Below are positions 1-10,536 of a DNA stretch of 64,000 nt, piece by piece. The notes below the pieces were generated by a model, which was given only the letters and a program-made list of their open reading frames with translations, ran no database searches and was not told the DNA's origin. Source of the stretch: Cryptomeria japonica (lineage: Eukaryota; Streptophyta; Pinopsida; Cupressales; Cupressaceae); contig NC_081413.1 of the NCBI RefSeq assembly GCF_030272615.1, forward strand, positions 330,901,802 to 330,965,801, in the 5' to 3' direction. Numbering within the stretch: position 1 is the stretch's first letter; every line of letters starts with the position of its first letter. Made by a program: the position numbers and the translations under genes.

Positions 1-1749
1 ATTGTTCTTCTTAATTTGATAAAGCTCCTCCTCCATAGCTTTGACCCAATGATCATCTCCAAATGCTTCCTTAGCAGTTTTAGGCTGAATAGTGGAGATC
101 ATGCAAGAATTCTCTCTAATTATTCTTCTAGTTAGCACTCCAGCATCCTTATCTCCAATAATCTGGTCAGGATTGTGACTAAGTCTCACGTACCTCGGAA
201 TAACATGATCATTATCTTTAGGTTCATCTTCTTCTTTGTCATCTTCTATATCTACCTGTTCTAGTTGAACTGGTACAACAACATTCTCTTTACCGGTTTC
301 AAGTTTCACAGGTTCTGGTTCCAAAAACAAAATGCAAGGATCTTCATCCTTTTTCTCCATATTGGTTTCCCCTAAGATTTTAGGATACTCATCCACTCGA
401 ACATCAACACTCTCAATGATTCTCTGTGTCTGGTTGTTATAACATTTGTAGGCCTTACTCTTGGTGGAATATCCAAGAAATATACCTTCATCACTTTTAG
501 CCTCAAACTTGCTAACATAGTCACCTCTCTTAATAAAACATTTGCTGCCAAATATCTTGAAATAACTAACATTAGGTGATCTACCATACCAGTATTCATA
601 AGGAGTCTTATCCTTACCTCTTTTTACCAAAATCCGGTTCATAGTGTAGATAATTGTGTTGACAACTTCTCTCCAGAAAGTTTTTGCTATACCTCCTTGT
701 ATCAACATCATTCTAGCAGCTTCAACAACTGACCGGTTATTCCTCTTTGCAATATCATTCTATTGTGGTGTCCTCAATGCAGAAAGTTGTCGTTTGATAC
801 CACTTTCTTCACAATATCTAGTGAATTCCTCATAAGTAAATTCACTGCCTTGATCATTCCTCAGACACTTTATCTTCATACCACTCTCATTTTCAGCTAA
901 GGCCCTGAATGCCTTGAACTCACTAAATGCTTTTGTTTTATCTTTCAAGAATGTGACCCACATCATTCTTGAGAAATCATCAGTGAAGATCATAAAGTAT
1001 CTGTCACCTTGAATACTTTTAGTCCTTATTGGTCCACAGAGGTCTGTATGAACCAAATCTAACATATGTTCCGCTGAAAAAGATTTTCTCTTGAAAGTTG
1101 AGGATGTCATCTTTCCCAACTGACATTCCTTACATAGAGCATTAGCCAGTTTGTCCAACCGAGGCAAACCTCTCACTATCTTGGACTTACTCACTTTAAC
1201 AATGTTATCAAAATTTATATGACAAAATCTCCTATGCCAAAGCCAACTATCATCTACTTTAGCAATTAAACAGTTGTTGACTTTAGGATTCAGGTGAAAT
1301 ATGTTACCTTTAGTCTACTTTCTGTTTCCAATCAGTTCACCTTTGCTCCCATAGATTTTGCACATACCATTCTTAAACTCCAATGGATATCCTCTGTCAT
1401 TGAGTTGAGCAACACTCAAAAGATTTTGCTTTAGACCTTCAACCCAGTAGACATCATTTGCACTGCTCTTTCCATTAAGAGAAATAGTTCTCTTACCTTT
1501 AACCATGCAAGGTGAGTCATTACCAGATCTTACAACTCCGCCATCAAATTCCTTCAAAGAAAGAAATTTGCTCCGCTCACCGGTCATGTGATGTGAACAA
1601 CCACTATCCATGATCCGATCATTAGAATTATCCATGCGAGAAAATCCTTATGATCAGATGTTTCCTCTTTAATAGCTACAAACACAATGTCTTCATTAGC
1701 ATCACCATCAGATTCCTCATCAGTGATACCACCATCAACTGCAATAATA
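1..1749 (-). pseudogene. copia pol remnant: protease, pre-integrase, integrase, start of RT
   Basis: Read on the minus strand, ~1635-1315 gives an aspartic protease with the copia signature DSGCSHHMTG. Next comes a GAG-pre-integrase segment (WHRRFCH, CKECQLGKM) and an integrase core with HTDLCGP and LRNDQGSEF carrying the two catalytic aspartates. The expected third catalytic residue is changed: the usual AER stretch reads IAKR, so Glu is replaced by Lys. In-frame TAG stops lie at 1315-1317 and 760-762. From ~360 to 1 the frame reads through the acidic hinge into the first residues of RT (DDHWVKAMEEEL). It is a broken, non-functional copy; family certain, lineage within copia not assigned. 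Confidence 0.9.
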
Positions 1750-1868
1750 CAATCTATTTTGCCTTTTCCCTTGTACTTCTTGAACTTCTCTCACTTGCGC
1801 TCATTATCACCATTAGGACACTTAGCTTCAATGTGTCCAATCTTGTTGCAAGCAAAACATTTCAAAGG
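1750..1868 (-). repeat. left copy of 119-bp duplicated copia gag segment
   Basis: This segment encodes the Gag zinc knuckle (CFACNKIGHIEAKC) and the residues just after it. It is repeated at 9561-9679 with one visible base difference (G at 1799, A at 9610). The two copies flank the gag-only element exactly, like a target-site duplication but far longer than the 5 bp that LTR integrases make. Its right end abuts the truncated LTR at 1869. Confidence 0.9.
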
Positions 1869-3010
1869 AGAGAGAAGGGAGAGTCACTAGGGTTGATGGT
1901 TTTCACTTAGGAGGGACTTTACATTCAAAAGAGGGGTTGAAACCCACAAGATCCAATCCCACGCAATGCAAGATTGGATTCTATATGAGTTTCAAGGGTT
2001 GTGATAGCAAGGATACCCTCTTTTGTAAAGAATGTAGATAGAAAGATTGAACCAGGGATGCATGCAAAGTAGGAAAGATTCACTTATAAACAGAGATAGG
2101 AATATGATATGAAGCTGCGGACCTAGAATTAGCAGTAAAATGTCGAGACGGTGTTGTTCTGCAAATTTGAGCGAAAGTTGACGAGACGATGGCGCCCGGC
2201 GTGCACACGGTCCTCCAAAAAATCCACGAAATGAAGGGGGATCTGTTCGTCTCTGCACAAGGATTCCAGATCTTCAATTTCAGCCGCGTACCTGCAACCT
2301 ACACACAGAAAAGCGAAGACGATTGGGGGGTTAGGGATGAGGGGTTTGCCTTTAGGTCAAACCCCGGTTTTGGAATTAACCAAGAAATGAGAAATGCTAT
2401 AAATGTAATGTAAAACAAGTACTAATACCTTGTTGTAAGGATGTTTGTATCCTTATATGCGAAGGTATAGATGTTTTTGTATGTTTGTATGTTGTAGTAC
2501 GTGATCTCCTCTTCAATGGTTGAATCCTTGTCTTGAATGCAACACTTAGCCTTGAATGGAGACTTAGAATGATCAATTGCTTGAAGGAATGCTTGAATGC
2601 TTGAATGCTTGAATGCTTGAATGTTTGAATATCGTTTCCCCCTTTTTCCATCCTCTCCAAAATGAGAGAGGAAAAGTAGTTTATATACTTGTCGATTAGG
2701 GTTAAAAGACTGATTTTCCCGACCTTAGGCCGACCAGGAAATGTTATTTTCCAATTTGCAAACAAAAAGGCCCGAAGTCCCATAGGAGACCGGGCCCAAA
2801 ATAGGGCCAGGGACCAGGGCGCTGGGCGCTCTGGTCCCACCTCCCGGGACAACGGGGTGCAAGGAGGATCAGGCTAGGGTGCTGGAAAAATGCAGTTTTT
2901 GGTGTCGTGAGCAAGTTTTCGGGGTCTCCATTCAGGTTCAGTGTTGCGTCGCCATCGTGAAGACCCAAATGCGGTCGAAATTGCAAGTGTCGCAATTTTA
3001 GAACGCTACA
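1869..3010 (-). repeat. 3' LTR of gag-only copy 1, outer end missing
   Basis: Matches 8429-9560 closely. Differences include extra copies of a short GAATGCTTGAATG repeat near 2585-2630. The first 52 bp present in the other LTR (TGTAAAGC..) are missing. The junction falls at a shared AAGGAGAG, where copia sequence ends and LTR sequence begins. Confidence 0.88.
2810..2838. repeat. GGACC..GGTCC hairpin in LTR (also 9361-9389)
   Basis: Near-perfect inverted repeat: one arm GGGACCAGGGCGC, the other GCGCTCTGGTCCC, with a 3-base centre. The same sequence occurs in the other LTR at 9361-9389. Related cassettes with a GGCGC core occur at 2183-2215, 8743-8775, 7321-7353 and 7942-7973. Confidence 0.75.
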
Positions 3011-3749
3011 TTTAGCCCCCACTTTAGCGGGAGTATAAGCGTACGCTCATACTTCCGGTAAAGTACAAGGAAACAACATTGAAAAACTTTCACCACGTCA
3101 AGGAGGCAAGATACACCAAGCCCCCAGTGGACTAAGGATCTTACGACTTCGATTGACAAAGTAAAAGGGAGGATCACGAGGGAGAACCATGACTGTCAGT
3201 AGTAAGGTTCCCTCACTATGAGTCATGCAAGAAAGATATCAAAAATTTTCAAGGCAAGGCTAAATTTGTCAAGAAATTTTCAAGTATCTTGAAAAGATAT
3301 GAACGGGATGTATGCCCCCCTACGTTAAAGCGATCGCACACGCCTCACCGGGGGTGATTTCTTTAAGGTAGTAATACATATAAGAAATGAGAAAGGAGCA
3401 CGTTATCACAAGGATTTAGCCCCCAAGTGTAAGGTAAGCCCAAGGATAATAGACACAAAACACAAAGCACAAGGTGACTTCGCTTTCCTTGGGGTCAGTA
3501 TGCTGTATGATAATTCATGTATATCATATGTATGTATGCATAATTGTTCTTCATTCCCCAATCAAGGAAGGTCACCTAGAAGAAGGGAACACATGTGTCT
3601 TTTGAGTCAACATGAGAGAGATCAAGAGATCTCAATGCTTTGCATCGTCCTCAAGTAGACAACACTAAGGACAACAAATAGAAGAATGAGAGTAACATAT
3701 AGAAGAAGTAACAAAAGAGAGGAGGAGAGAATCTGCTATGCTAATGAAA
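3011..3749 (-). other. 3' untranslated region and polypurine tract of gag-only copy 1
   Basis: Between the end of the gag ORF and the 3' LTR. The polypurine tract lies against the LTR (sense AGTGGGGGCTAAA then TGTAG). A 22-bp palindrome with one mismatch lies at 3032-3053 around GCGTACGC. No coding potential seen. The same layout in diverged form is at 27,087-27,919 of copy 2. Confidence 0.7.
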
Positions 3750-6700
3750 CTAGTCTAGCACGTCATCTACCCCCCGATCTTGTTGATCAATGTTTCGGGA
3801 AGGTAGGGAACACGCTAGAGGAGGAACATCCAACACAGCAGATGGAGCTATCACAAGATCCAAACAAGGGCTATGTTCATATCCCAAGCCGCGGTGTTCT
3901 TGTCTAGGAGCTAGGATAAGTGCTTTAGAAAATTCGTTAGATAAATGGTTATCAACATCAACAAGTTCATATTCACTATCAGAATGAACAGGAGTAACAT
4001 TTGCATCATGAATAACATTTTCATCTATATCATCATCAAGATTTATAAAAATAGGATTTTTAACCCGCATAGGATCAAAACCATCATGCATCTTATGTTT
4101 AGGAGATTTCAGCTCAATCGTCGGCTGAGGAGAAAATGGAATAATGCTTGTTGAAGGTGTTTTTGGGGATTGCAAAGTTTGAGAAGCAGCTGCCTGAGCT
4201 CTAAGACGATGCTTTCGTCGGCGTTCACGTGCAGAACGATTTCGTCTAGTCTTAGTAGGAAGTTGAGAAGATTGAGGAGGAGGAATGTTCTCATCCTTAT
4301 CACTTGGGTGTTTAGGTTGTGGTCTCTTAGGTTGAATAATAGGAGAAGAGGAAGGTCTCTTCTCTCTATAAAAGGAAGGAGGAGGAACTGCTCCATATAA
4401 AGGAGGAATTTTTGGTTTAGGAAGGAGACCAAGTCCATCATGACGAGGAGGTATAGGTCTACTCTTAGGAAGTTTATTAGATATAGGCATAGTCACATCC
4501 ATAGGAATGGGTTGGGAATCTTCTTGAGGACATACATTAGTTTTATCTTTCAAAGGAAGAACCTCCTTCTCAAGAATGATAGGAATATCAAGTTTGGGTG
4601 TTCTAGGTTCACTTAGAGATAGGATCATATCTTTTTTCCACTTTTGATAAGATTTGAAAAGATGATCACTTCGCGGAGGAAGAGATTGGAATTGTTTAGG
4701 CCAAAAATAATCAATAGGAACGCTAGAAGTTCTTTCAGCTGGTTTAAAGAGACTATGATTGACAGTAACAACTTCACCATTATGGGGAAATTTCAAACAC
4801 TTGTGAATAGGAGAAGCAATAGCTTTCATGGAAGATAGCCAAGGATAGCCAAGCTTCACACGAAATTGTTCGGAAGATGGAATAATAGCAAAGTTCACAT
4901 CAAGGGATTTGTTACGGACCTCAATAGGTAATGTAATAGAACCAATTGCAGGAGAAGAAAATGCATCAAATAATTTCACAATCACATCTGTTTTGTCATA
5001 GATCACTTGATTCAATTGCAAAGTAAAAAGAAATTCTTCAGTAATGACATTAACCATACAAGAAGGATCAATAAGCACTCCACGACAAGGTGTGTTCTTG
5101 ACTTTTGCAACTATATATAAAGGACCCTCAGGTGCCCTGATAGTTTCACTGGAATCAAATGTGATGGAAGGTTCTTTAGGGATTTTCTGTTGCTCCACAA
5201 AATTAATCACATTCGGAGTCATAGACACGAGATCATCAGGTGAGACAGAGGAATCAGTAGTATCAATCGCATTAGAGGCATGAGAAGGCAATGGATCAGT
5301 AAAAATCTGAAGATTTTGGTTAGGAAGAGCTATAGATTTGTTGCCTTTATCATTCACACCAGAAACAGAGATAGTATTATTATCAATCAAATCTTGAATT
5401 TTCCCCTTTAAAGCAAAACATTTTTCAGTATCATGCCCAGGTTGACGATGAAATTGACAAAAAGATTTGTTATCAAAATAGGGTGAATTAATCTTTGCAG
5501 GATCAATTTGCCTTATAGGAGGAAGAGTAAGCACATTTTGTTCCAATAACTTATTCATAATACTATGCAATGATTCATTCAAAGGAGTAAACTTTCTTTC
5601 TTTCTTGAAAAACTTAGAAATAGGAGACACACCTGATGTTGCATTCACATTGTTGTTGATGATGTGTTCATTGAATTTAATGGACTCTCTGTTCGGTTTA
5701 AACTTCCCAAATGGTTGTTGACTACTATCACCCTTATCACTCGGAGCCATAGGATGTGATTGTTCCATTTGACTCACAGTCAGTTGATAATTGTGAAGAG
5801 TTGCGCACAACTGTTGGAAAGAAGTAAACTCAGAAAACAGGAGTTTTTCTCTAATGTCTTTTTGTAAATTAGAAATGAAGATTCTTTGAATATCATTGTC
5901 AGGCACTGGAAAAGAAATTTGAGCATACAAATGCTTATATCTACCAATGAAATCAGTCACTTTTTCTTTAACACCTTGTTTACAATGCATTAAATCAATC
6001 AAAGTAACTTTAGGACTTATATTGTTTTGAAATTGTTGAATGAAAGCATTTGCAAGTTGTTCGAAAAAAGTAATAGAATAGGAAGGCAACGAGCAATACC
6101 ATTGTAGGGCTTTGTCTCTTAATGTTCTAGTAAACAGTTTTGCAAGCAACCTTTGGTCATAAGCAAAATCAGTACATATTGTTTGAAAGGTCTTAACATG
6201 TGTTAGAGGATCACCCTTACCATTATAAAGCTCCAAATGCATAATTTCAACATGTTTAGGGGGGATAGCTCGAACAATGTCAAGAGAAAGTGGACTCGCA
6301 ACATCAAATGTGGGCACACTAAACTTAGATTGATTCATAGAGGCAATTTGTTGCTGTAAAGAAGAGACAATTTGTGCAAGATTGTTAATGGTCGCTTCAG
6401 TCGAAGAGTTCATATTAGACATGTTAGATTGTGATGAAGGTGTTATGTTATTGAAAGAAGGTAGAGAGTAAGGTGGTGGGACACTATGATAGTTAGTAAT
6501 AGGAGATGATTGGACAGGAGGAACACTACAAGGAGGAATGGAATGGTTAAATGAATTGCCCCCTTGCGTCATGTTCATTTGTGATGATATAATAGGAACA
6601 CTCATTGAAGGAATGAAAGAAGAAGTCGGATTGAATGAAGGAAGAGGGTTGATTGAAGAAGAGGGATTGCCCCCATGACTGGTGATCATAGGAGGAATGT

Positions 6701-7193
6701 CTTGTATTGAAGTAGTCATTATGTTTGATGTAAAAGTAGGTATACTAGCAATAGGAGTTGTCAAAGGAATAGAATGATTAACTTGAGTAGGAGGTTGTGT
6801 ATAACCTAAAGTTTCGGCACAACTCTTCATAGGCATCACATTCGAATCCATAATGTGTGCAATACCACGCAAAATATCAATTCCATTCTTATCACTTTGA
6901 AGCATACGTTTTAGACCCTCAATTAAAGGAAGAGCTTGACTATCAGGGTATTCTTGAGACATCCATTGTCGAAAATCGTCAAATTGGTTATCCAATTTTG
7001 AAAGTTGTTCTACAGAAACCTCATGGAGAGCTTCTTCATCATTAAGAGGATTAGAGGAATTACCCATGTCCTTGTTAAAAAGGCCATTCAAATTAGGTTC
7101 CATCTCCTCAGTAATTAAACCTTGGAAGGACTTAATTCTAAGGCTTCGTCTAACGGGAATAGTGTAAGTAGGGCTTATTGTTGTAAAACTCAT
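3750..7193 (-). CDS. Gag with degenerate protease, gag-only element
   Basis: Open reading frame of 1147 residues starting at the only Met near the leader end (MSFTTISPTYTIPVRR). A Pro/Ser-rich N-terminal third is followed by a retrotransposon Gag domain (LTHVKTFQTICTDFAY.. through ..LCATLHNYQL), then a CHHC knuckle (CQFHRQPGHDTEKC), the Tat-type variant of the CCHC knuckle. A protease-like segment follows: the Asp is kept in RGVLIDPSCMVNV, but the DSG/DGG signature is lost, so proteolytic activity is doubtful. The downstream YPWLSSMKA and KCLKFPHNGEVVTVN match the region after protease in the Tat pol at 51,216. Pro- and Arg-rich stretches and an acidic C-terminus close the protein. No pol follows. 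It may supply virus-like particles for its own RNA while a helper supplies RT and integrase. Confidence 0.88.
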   Translation of the reverse strand: MSFTTISPTYTIPVRRSLRIKSFQGLITEEMEPNLNGLFNKDMGNSSNPLNDEEALHEVSVEQLSKLDNQFDDFRQWMSQEYPDSQALPLIEGLKRMLQSDKNGIDILRGIAHIMDSNVMPMKSCAETLGYTQPPTQVNHSIPLTTPIASIPTFTSNIMTTSIQDIPPMITSHGGNPSSSINPLPSFNPTSSFIPSMSVPIISSQMNMTQGGNSFNHSIPPCSVPPVQSSPITNYHSVPPPYSLPSFNNITPSSQSNMSNMNSSTEATINNLAQIVSSLQQQIASMNQSKFSVPTFDVASPLSLDIVRAIPPKHVEIMHLELYNGKGDPLTHVKTFQTICTDFAYDQRLLAKLFTRTLRDKALQWYCSLPSYSITFFEQLANAFIQQFQNNISPKVTLIDLMHCKQGVKEKVTDFIGRYKHLYAQISFPVPDNDIQRIFISNLQKDIREKLLFSEFTSFQQLCATLHNYQLTVSQMEQSHPMAPSDKGDSSQQPFGKFKPNRESIKFNEHIINNNVNATSGVSPISKFFKKERKFTPLNESLHSIMNKLLEQNVLTLPPIRQIDPAKINSPYFDNKSFCQFHRQPGHDTEKCFALKGKIQDLIDNNTISVSGVNDKGNKSIALPNQNLQIFTDPLPSHASNAIDTTDSSVSPDDLVSMTPNVINFVEQQKIPKEPSITFDSSETIRAPEGPLYIVAKVKNTPCRGVLIDPSCMVNVITEEFLFTLQLNQVIYDKTDVIVKLFDAFSSPAIGSITLPIEVRNKSLDVNFAIIPSSEQFRVKLGYPWLSSMKAIASPIHKCLKFPHNGEVVTVNHSLFKPAERTSSVPIDYFWPKQFQSLPPRSDHLFKSYQKWKKDMILSLSEPRTPKLDIPIILEKEVLPLKDKTNVCPQEDSQPIPMDVTMPISNKLPKSRPIPPRHDGLGLLPKPKIPPLYGAVPPPSFYREKRPSSSPIIQPKRPQPKHPSDKDENIPPPQSSQLPTKTRRNRSARERRRKHRLRAQAAASQTLQSPKTPSTSIIPFSPQPTIELKSPKHKMHDGFDPMRVKNPIFINLDDDIDENVIHDANVTPVHSDSEYELVDVDNHLSNEFSKALILAPRQEHRGLGYEHSPCLDLVIAPSAVLDVPPLACSLPSRNIDQQDRGVDDVLD

Positions 7194-8376
7194 GCACTAA
7201 AGAAAGAGAGAAGATTTTGAATTTTAGAGGTAGCAAATTTCAGTAAAACCAGCCAATCTTCTAGATTTAAGCTGTTAAATACAATCAGGACAATCTCCCG
7301 AAATTTCGGAAAAAATGTCCGGGACCGTGGCGCTCGGAGTGCACACGGTCCTCGCAACTTTTTCCGAAATTTGCAGGGATGAAAGTTATGATGATTTTAC
7401 AGCTAACCTGAAAAAATTGAGTGATTTTACGACCTGTAGATAGGCCAAATTAAAGTTGCAATTTCAAAATTGAACCCTACCAAGATTGTCGAAAAATGCA
7501 AAATTTGAATTTTGAAAAAGAGAGGGAAACTGAAATTTTGAATTTTATGATTTTAGAGAGAATACCAAAAGCAATGCAAGTTTTGAAATTTGAAAGTTGA
7601 CTCAATTTCACGCAAAATTCAATTTTGAAAGCGGAAATCAAAGTTGTTGTAATTAAGCACTTAATTTCAAAAGTCACAAATTGCAAAAATTTGAATAAAG
7701 CATTGAAATTTTGAATGAATGCTAACACACTTTTCAGATTTAGGACAGTAAGAAACACAATTTTGATATGAATTTTAATTTCAACAATTTTTGAATGATT
7801 AGAAGCCTCAATCCAAGCAATCGCTAGACCAACTTTGACTTTAATTTTGAAAGTGTTAAAATTGATAAAATCAGCCAAAATTCTGGATTTTAGCAGAAAA
7901 ATACAGTAAGATCTAGCTCCCGAAATTTCGGAAAAAATGTCGGGGACGATGGCGCTCGGAGTGCACACGGTCCTCGCAACTTTTTTCCAAATTTTCAGGG
8001 ATGAAAGATATTATGATTTTATTGCGGAATCCAAAGTTACAGCTGATTTGGAAATGTTTTGATCAGTGAAATTGTCGGACAAAGGTTGAATCAAGAGGGT
8101 TTCAAAAATTAGGGTTTTGACACTTAACCACTTAATTTTCAAAATTAAAGCACAAATATGAATTGACAATTTGTAATAGAAGGGCAGATCTGAAACAAGC
8201 ATTTAACAATTAAACATTTCACAAGTTTAATTACTTAAAAAGAAAATTTAGGGTTTTTATGCAATTAACCTCTAAAATTTTGCAAAAGATCAAACATGGA
8301 AATGTAATCAAGGAATCCAATTTTCAGATCTAACTATGAATAATCAGAAAGGATGTTCACGTCAGGTTCACCAAAA
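7194..8376 (-). other. leader of gag-only copy 1 with primer site and internal direct repeat
   Basis: AT-rich 1.18-kb 5' leader. The primer binding site (sense TGGTGAACCTGACGTG, about 8355-8373) starts three bases inside the LTR. Two direct repeats of about 160 bp lie at ~7240-7405 and ~7866-8030; each contains CCCGAAATTTCGG and a GGAC..GGCGCTCGG..GGTCC hairpin cassette. No gene seen. Confidence 0.7.
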
Positions 8377-9560
8377 TGTAAAGCAGAAAAATCGAACCCT
8401 AGTCGTTCTCCCCTCCCCAACTCCAAGGAGAGAGAAGGGAGAGTCACTAGGGTTGATGGTTTTCACTTAGGAGGGACTTTACATTCAAAAGAGGGGTTGA
8501 AACCCACAAGATCCAATCCCACGCAATGCAAGATTGGATTCTATATGAGTTTCAAGGGTTGTGATAGCAAGGATACCCTCTTTTGTAAAGAATGTAGATA
8601 TAAAGATTGAACCAGGGATGCATGCAAAGTAGGAAAGATTCACTTATAAACAGAGATAGGAATATGATATGAAGCTGCGGACCTGGAATTAGCAGTAAAA
8701 TGTCGAGACGGTGTTGTTCTGCAAATTTGAGTGAAAGTTGACGGGACGATGGCGCCCGGCGTGCACACGGTCCTCCGAAAAATCCGCGAAACGAAGGGGG
8801 ATCTGTTCGTCTCTGCACAAGGATTCCAGATCTTCAATTTCAGCCGCGTACCTGCAACCTACACACAGAAAAGCGAAGACGATTGGGGGGTTAGGGATGA
8901 GGGGTTTGCCTTTAGGTCAAACCCCGGTTTTGGAATTAACCAAGAAATGAGAAATGCTGTAAATGTAATGTAAAACAAGTACTAATACCTTGTTGTAAGG
9001 ATGTTTGTATCCTTATATGCGAAGGTATAGATGTTGTTGTATGTTGTATGTTTGTATGTTGTAGTACGTGATCTCCTCTTCAATGGTTGAATCCTTGTCT
9101 TGAATGCAGCACTTAGCCTTGAATGGAGACTTAGAATGATCAATTGCTTGAAGGAATGCTTGAATGCTTGAATGTTTGAATATCGTTTCCCCCTTTTTCC
9201 ATCCTCTCCAAAATGAGAGAGGAAAAGTAGTTTATATACTTGCCGATTAGGGTTAAAAGACTGATTTTCCCGACCTTAGGCCGACCAGGAAATGTTATTT
9301 TCCAATTTGCAAACAAAAAGGCCCGAAGTCCCATAGGAGACCGAGCCCAAAATAGGGCTAGGGACCAGGGCGCTGGGCGCTCTGGTCCCACCTCCCGGGA
9401 CAATGGGGTGCAAGGAGGATCAGCCAGGGTGCTGGAAAAATGCAGTTTTTGGTGTCGTGAGCAAGTTTTCGGGGTCTCCATTCAAGTTCAGTGTTGCGTC
9501 GCCATCGTGAAGACCCAAATGCGGTCGAAATTGCAAGTGTCGCAATTTTAGGACGCTACA
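8377..9560 (-). repeat. 5' LTR of gag-only copy 1 (1184 bp, complete)
   Basis: Bounded by TG at 8377 and CA at 9560 on the plus strand. In the sense direction it starts TGTAGCGTCCTAAAATTG. It holds two inverted-repeat cassettes (8743-8775, 9361-9389) that are also found in the left LTR. No clear TATA box was assigned. Confidence 0.88.
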
Positions 9561-9679
9561 CAATCTATTTTGCCTTTTCCCTTGTACTTCTTGAACTTCT
9601 CTCACTTGCACTCATTATCACCATTAGGACACTTAGCTTCAATGTGTCCAATCTTGTTGCAAGCAAAACATTTCAAAGG
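9561..9679 (-). repeat. right copy of 119-bp duplicated copia gag segment
   Basis: Begins directly after the intact LTR end (..GCTACA at 9560) and continues without a break into copia gag. It matches 1750-1868 base for base except one position. Both copies contain the same in-frame TGA (9602-9604 here), so that stop predates the duplication or was copied with it. Confidence 0.9.
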
Positions 9680-10462
9680 TAATTTACCTCTGTATTTACT
9701 GGTTCCTCTGGGAAAACGCTTGGCCAACAATGCTTGAAGCTCAACCAAACTGTCTTCGTCATCAACTTCTCTGCTGGATCTAGATTCATAACTATGACTG
9801 ACATCTCTACTTTTCCTCATAGATGGGTTAGAAACTGAAGCTCTAAATGCAGACTCGGATTTGTGAACACTGCCATCATAACCATTTAATTCAAAAGCAG
9901 TAAGCTCACCAATGATGGAGTCAAGGGTTACCTTAGTTTTGTCAATAGATTTTAGCTCCTGAATGGCTGCAACTCCGATACCGTAGACTGATAGCAGGGT
10001 TCTCAACATCTTACTAACCATTGTGGCATCTTCCACTTTACCACCTGCACTCTTGATCTCACCAACTATCTCTTTTATCCTTTGACCATACTGTTGGATA
10101 TTCTCACCTTCAACCATCTGCATATCATCAAACTTTCTTCTTAGACTCTCTTCCTTGGCAATCTTCACATGTTCATCACCGTTATAAATCTCTTCAAGTT
10201 TCTTCCACACCTAATATGCAGTCTCCAGACCATGGACATCTACATATTCTGCATCACACAAAGAACTGATAATAGCCTCTAGTGCTTGATTGTTTTCTTG
10301 TTGCTCTTTCTTCTGATCATCAATCATAATCCCACTAGGTGCAACATATTGAGTACCAACATGTTCCCAGTATTGATTTCCTAGACTCTTGATATAAATT
10401 TTCATTTTATCACTCCATATTTTGTAGTTCTCTCTATTAAACTTTGAACCTTCCTTCTTCAT
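9561..10462 (-). pseudogene. copia gag
   Basis: Minus-strand Gag starting at Met (10,462; MKKEGSKFNRENYKIW). It continues through the copia Gag domain (KKLEEIYNGDEHVKIAKEE, QQYGQRIKEIVGEI, TVDSIIGEL-like TLDSIIGEL) to the zinc knuckle CFACNKIGHIEAKC. In-frame stops lie at 10,211-10,213 (TAG) and 9602-9604 (TGA). The protein would bind element RNA and form the particle. The nested gag-only element separates it from its protease and integrase. Confidence 0.9.
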
Positions 10463-10520
10463 CGTGTTCTACAAGATCTTTACCTCAAGTTGTTAGGCTT
10501 AGACCTTAGAGGACCTGAGA

Positions 10521-10536
10521 TGCTCTGATACCAATT
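10521..10536 (-). promoter_or_regulatory. copia primer binding site (initiator tRNA-Met type)
   Basis: On the minus strand the sequence reads TTGGTATCAGAGCA directly after the LTR end (..CTATCA). TGGTATCAGAGC is the standard plant initiator tRNA-Met primer site, which fixes the element's orientation and the inner end of its 5' LTR. Confidence 0.88.

Larger units (their letters stand above)
1869..9560 (-). mobile_element. gag-only (TR-GAG-like) LTR retrotransposon, copy 1
   Basis: A 7.7-kb minus-strand element with long LTRs (1869-3010 truncated; 8377-9560 complete, TG..CA). The primer site is next to the right LTR and the polypurine tract (sense AGTGGGGGCTAAA) next to the left one. A single 1147-codon ORF encodes Gag and a protease-like region. 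No reverse transcriptase, RNase H or integrase is present in any frame, so the element must be mobilised in trans. It is inserted in copia gag. Non-autonomous gag-only plant LTR elements are known as TR-GAG; assignment to a named family was not possible. Confidence 0.88.

Noticed and set aside
372-599. Protein from the 75-codon ORF at this position
   Set aside because: The true copia integrase frame here is a different one (YFKIFGSKCFIKRGDYVSKF); the listed frame is a shadow.
3945-5283. Plus-strand ORFs over the gag-only ORF
   Set aside because: Antisense shadows of the 1147-codon Gag, with no recognisable motifs.
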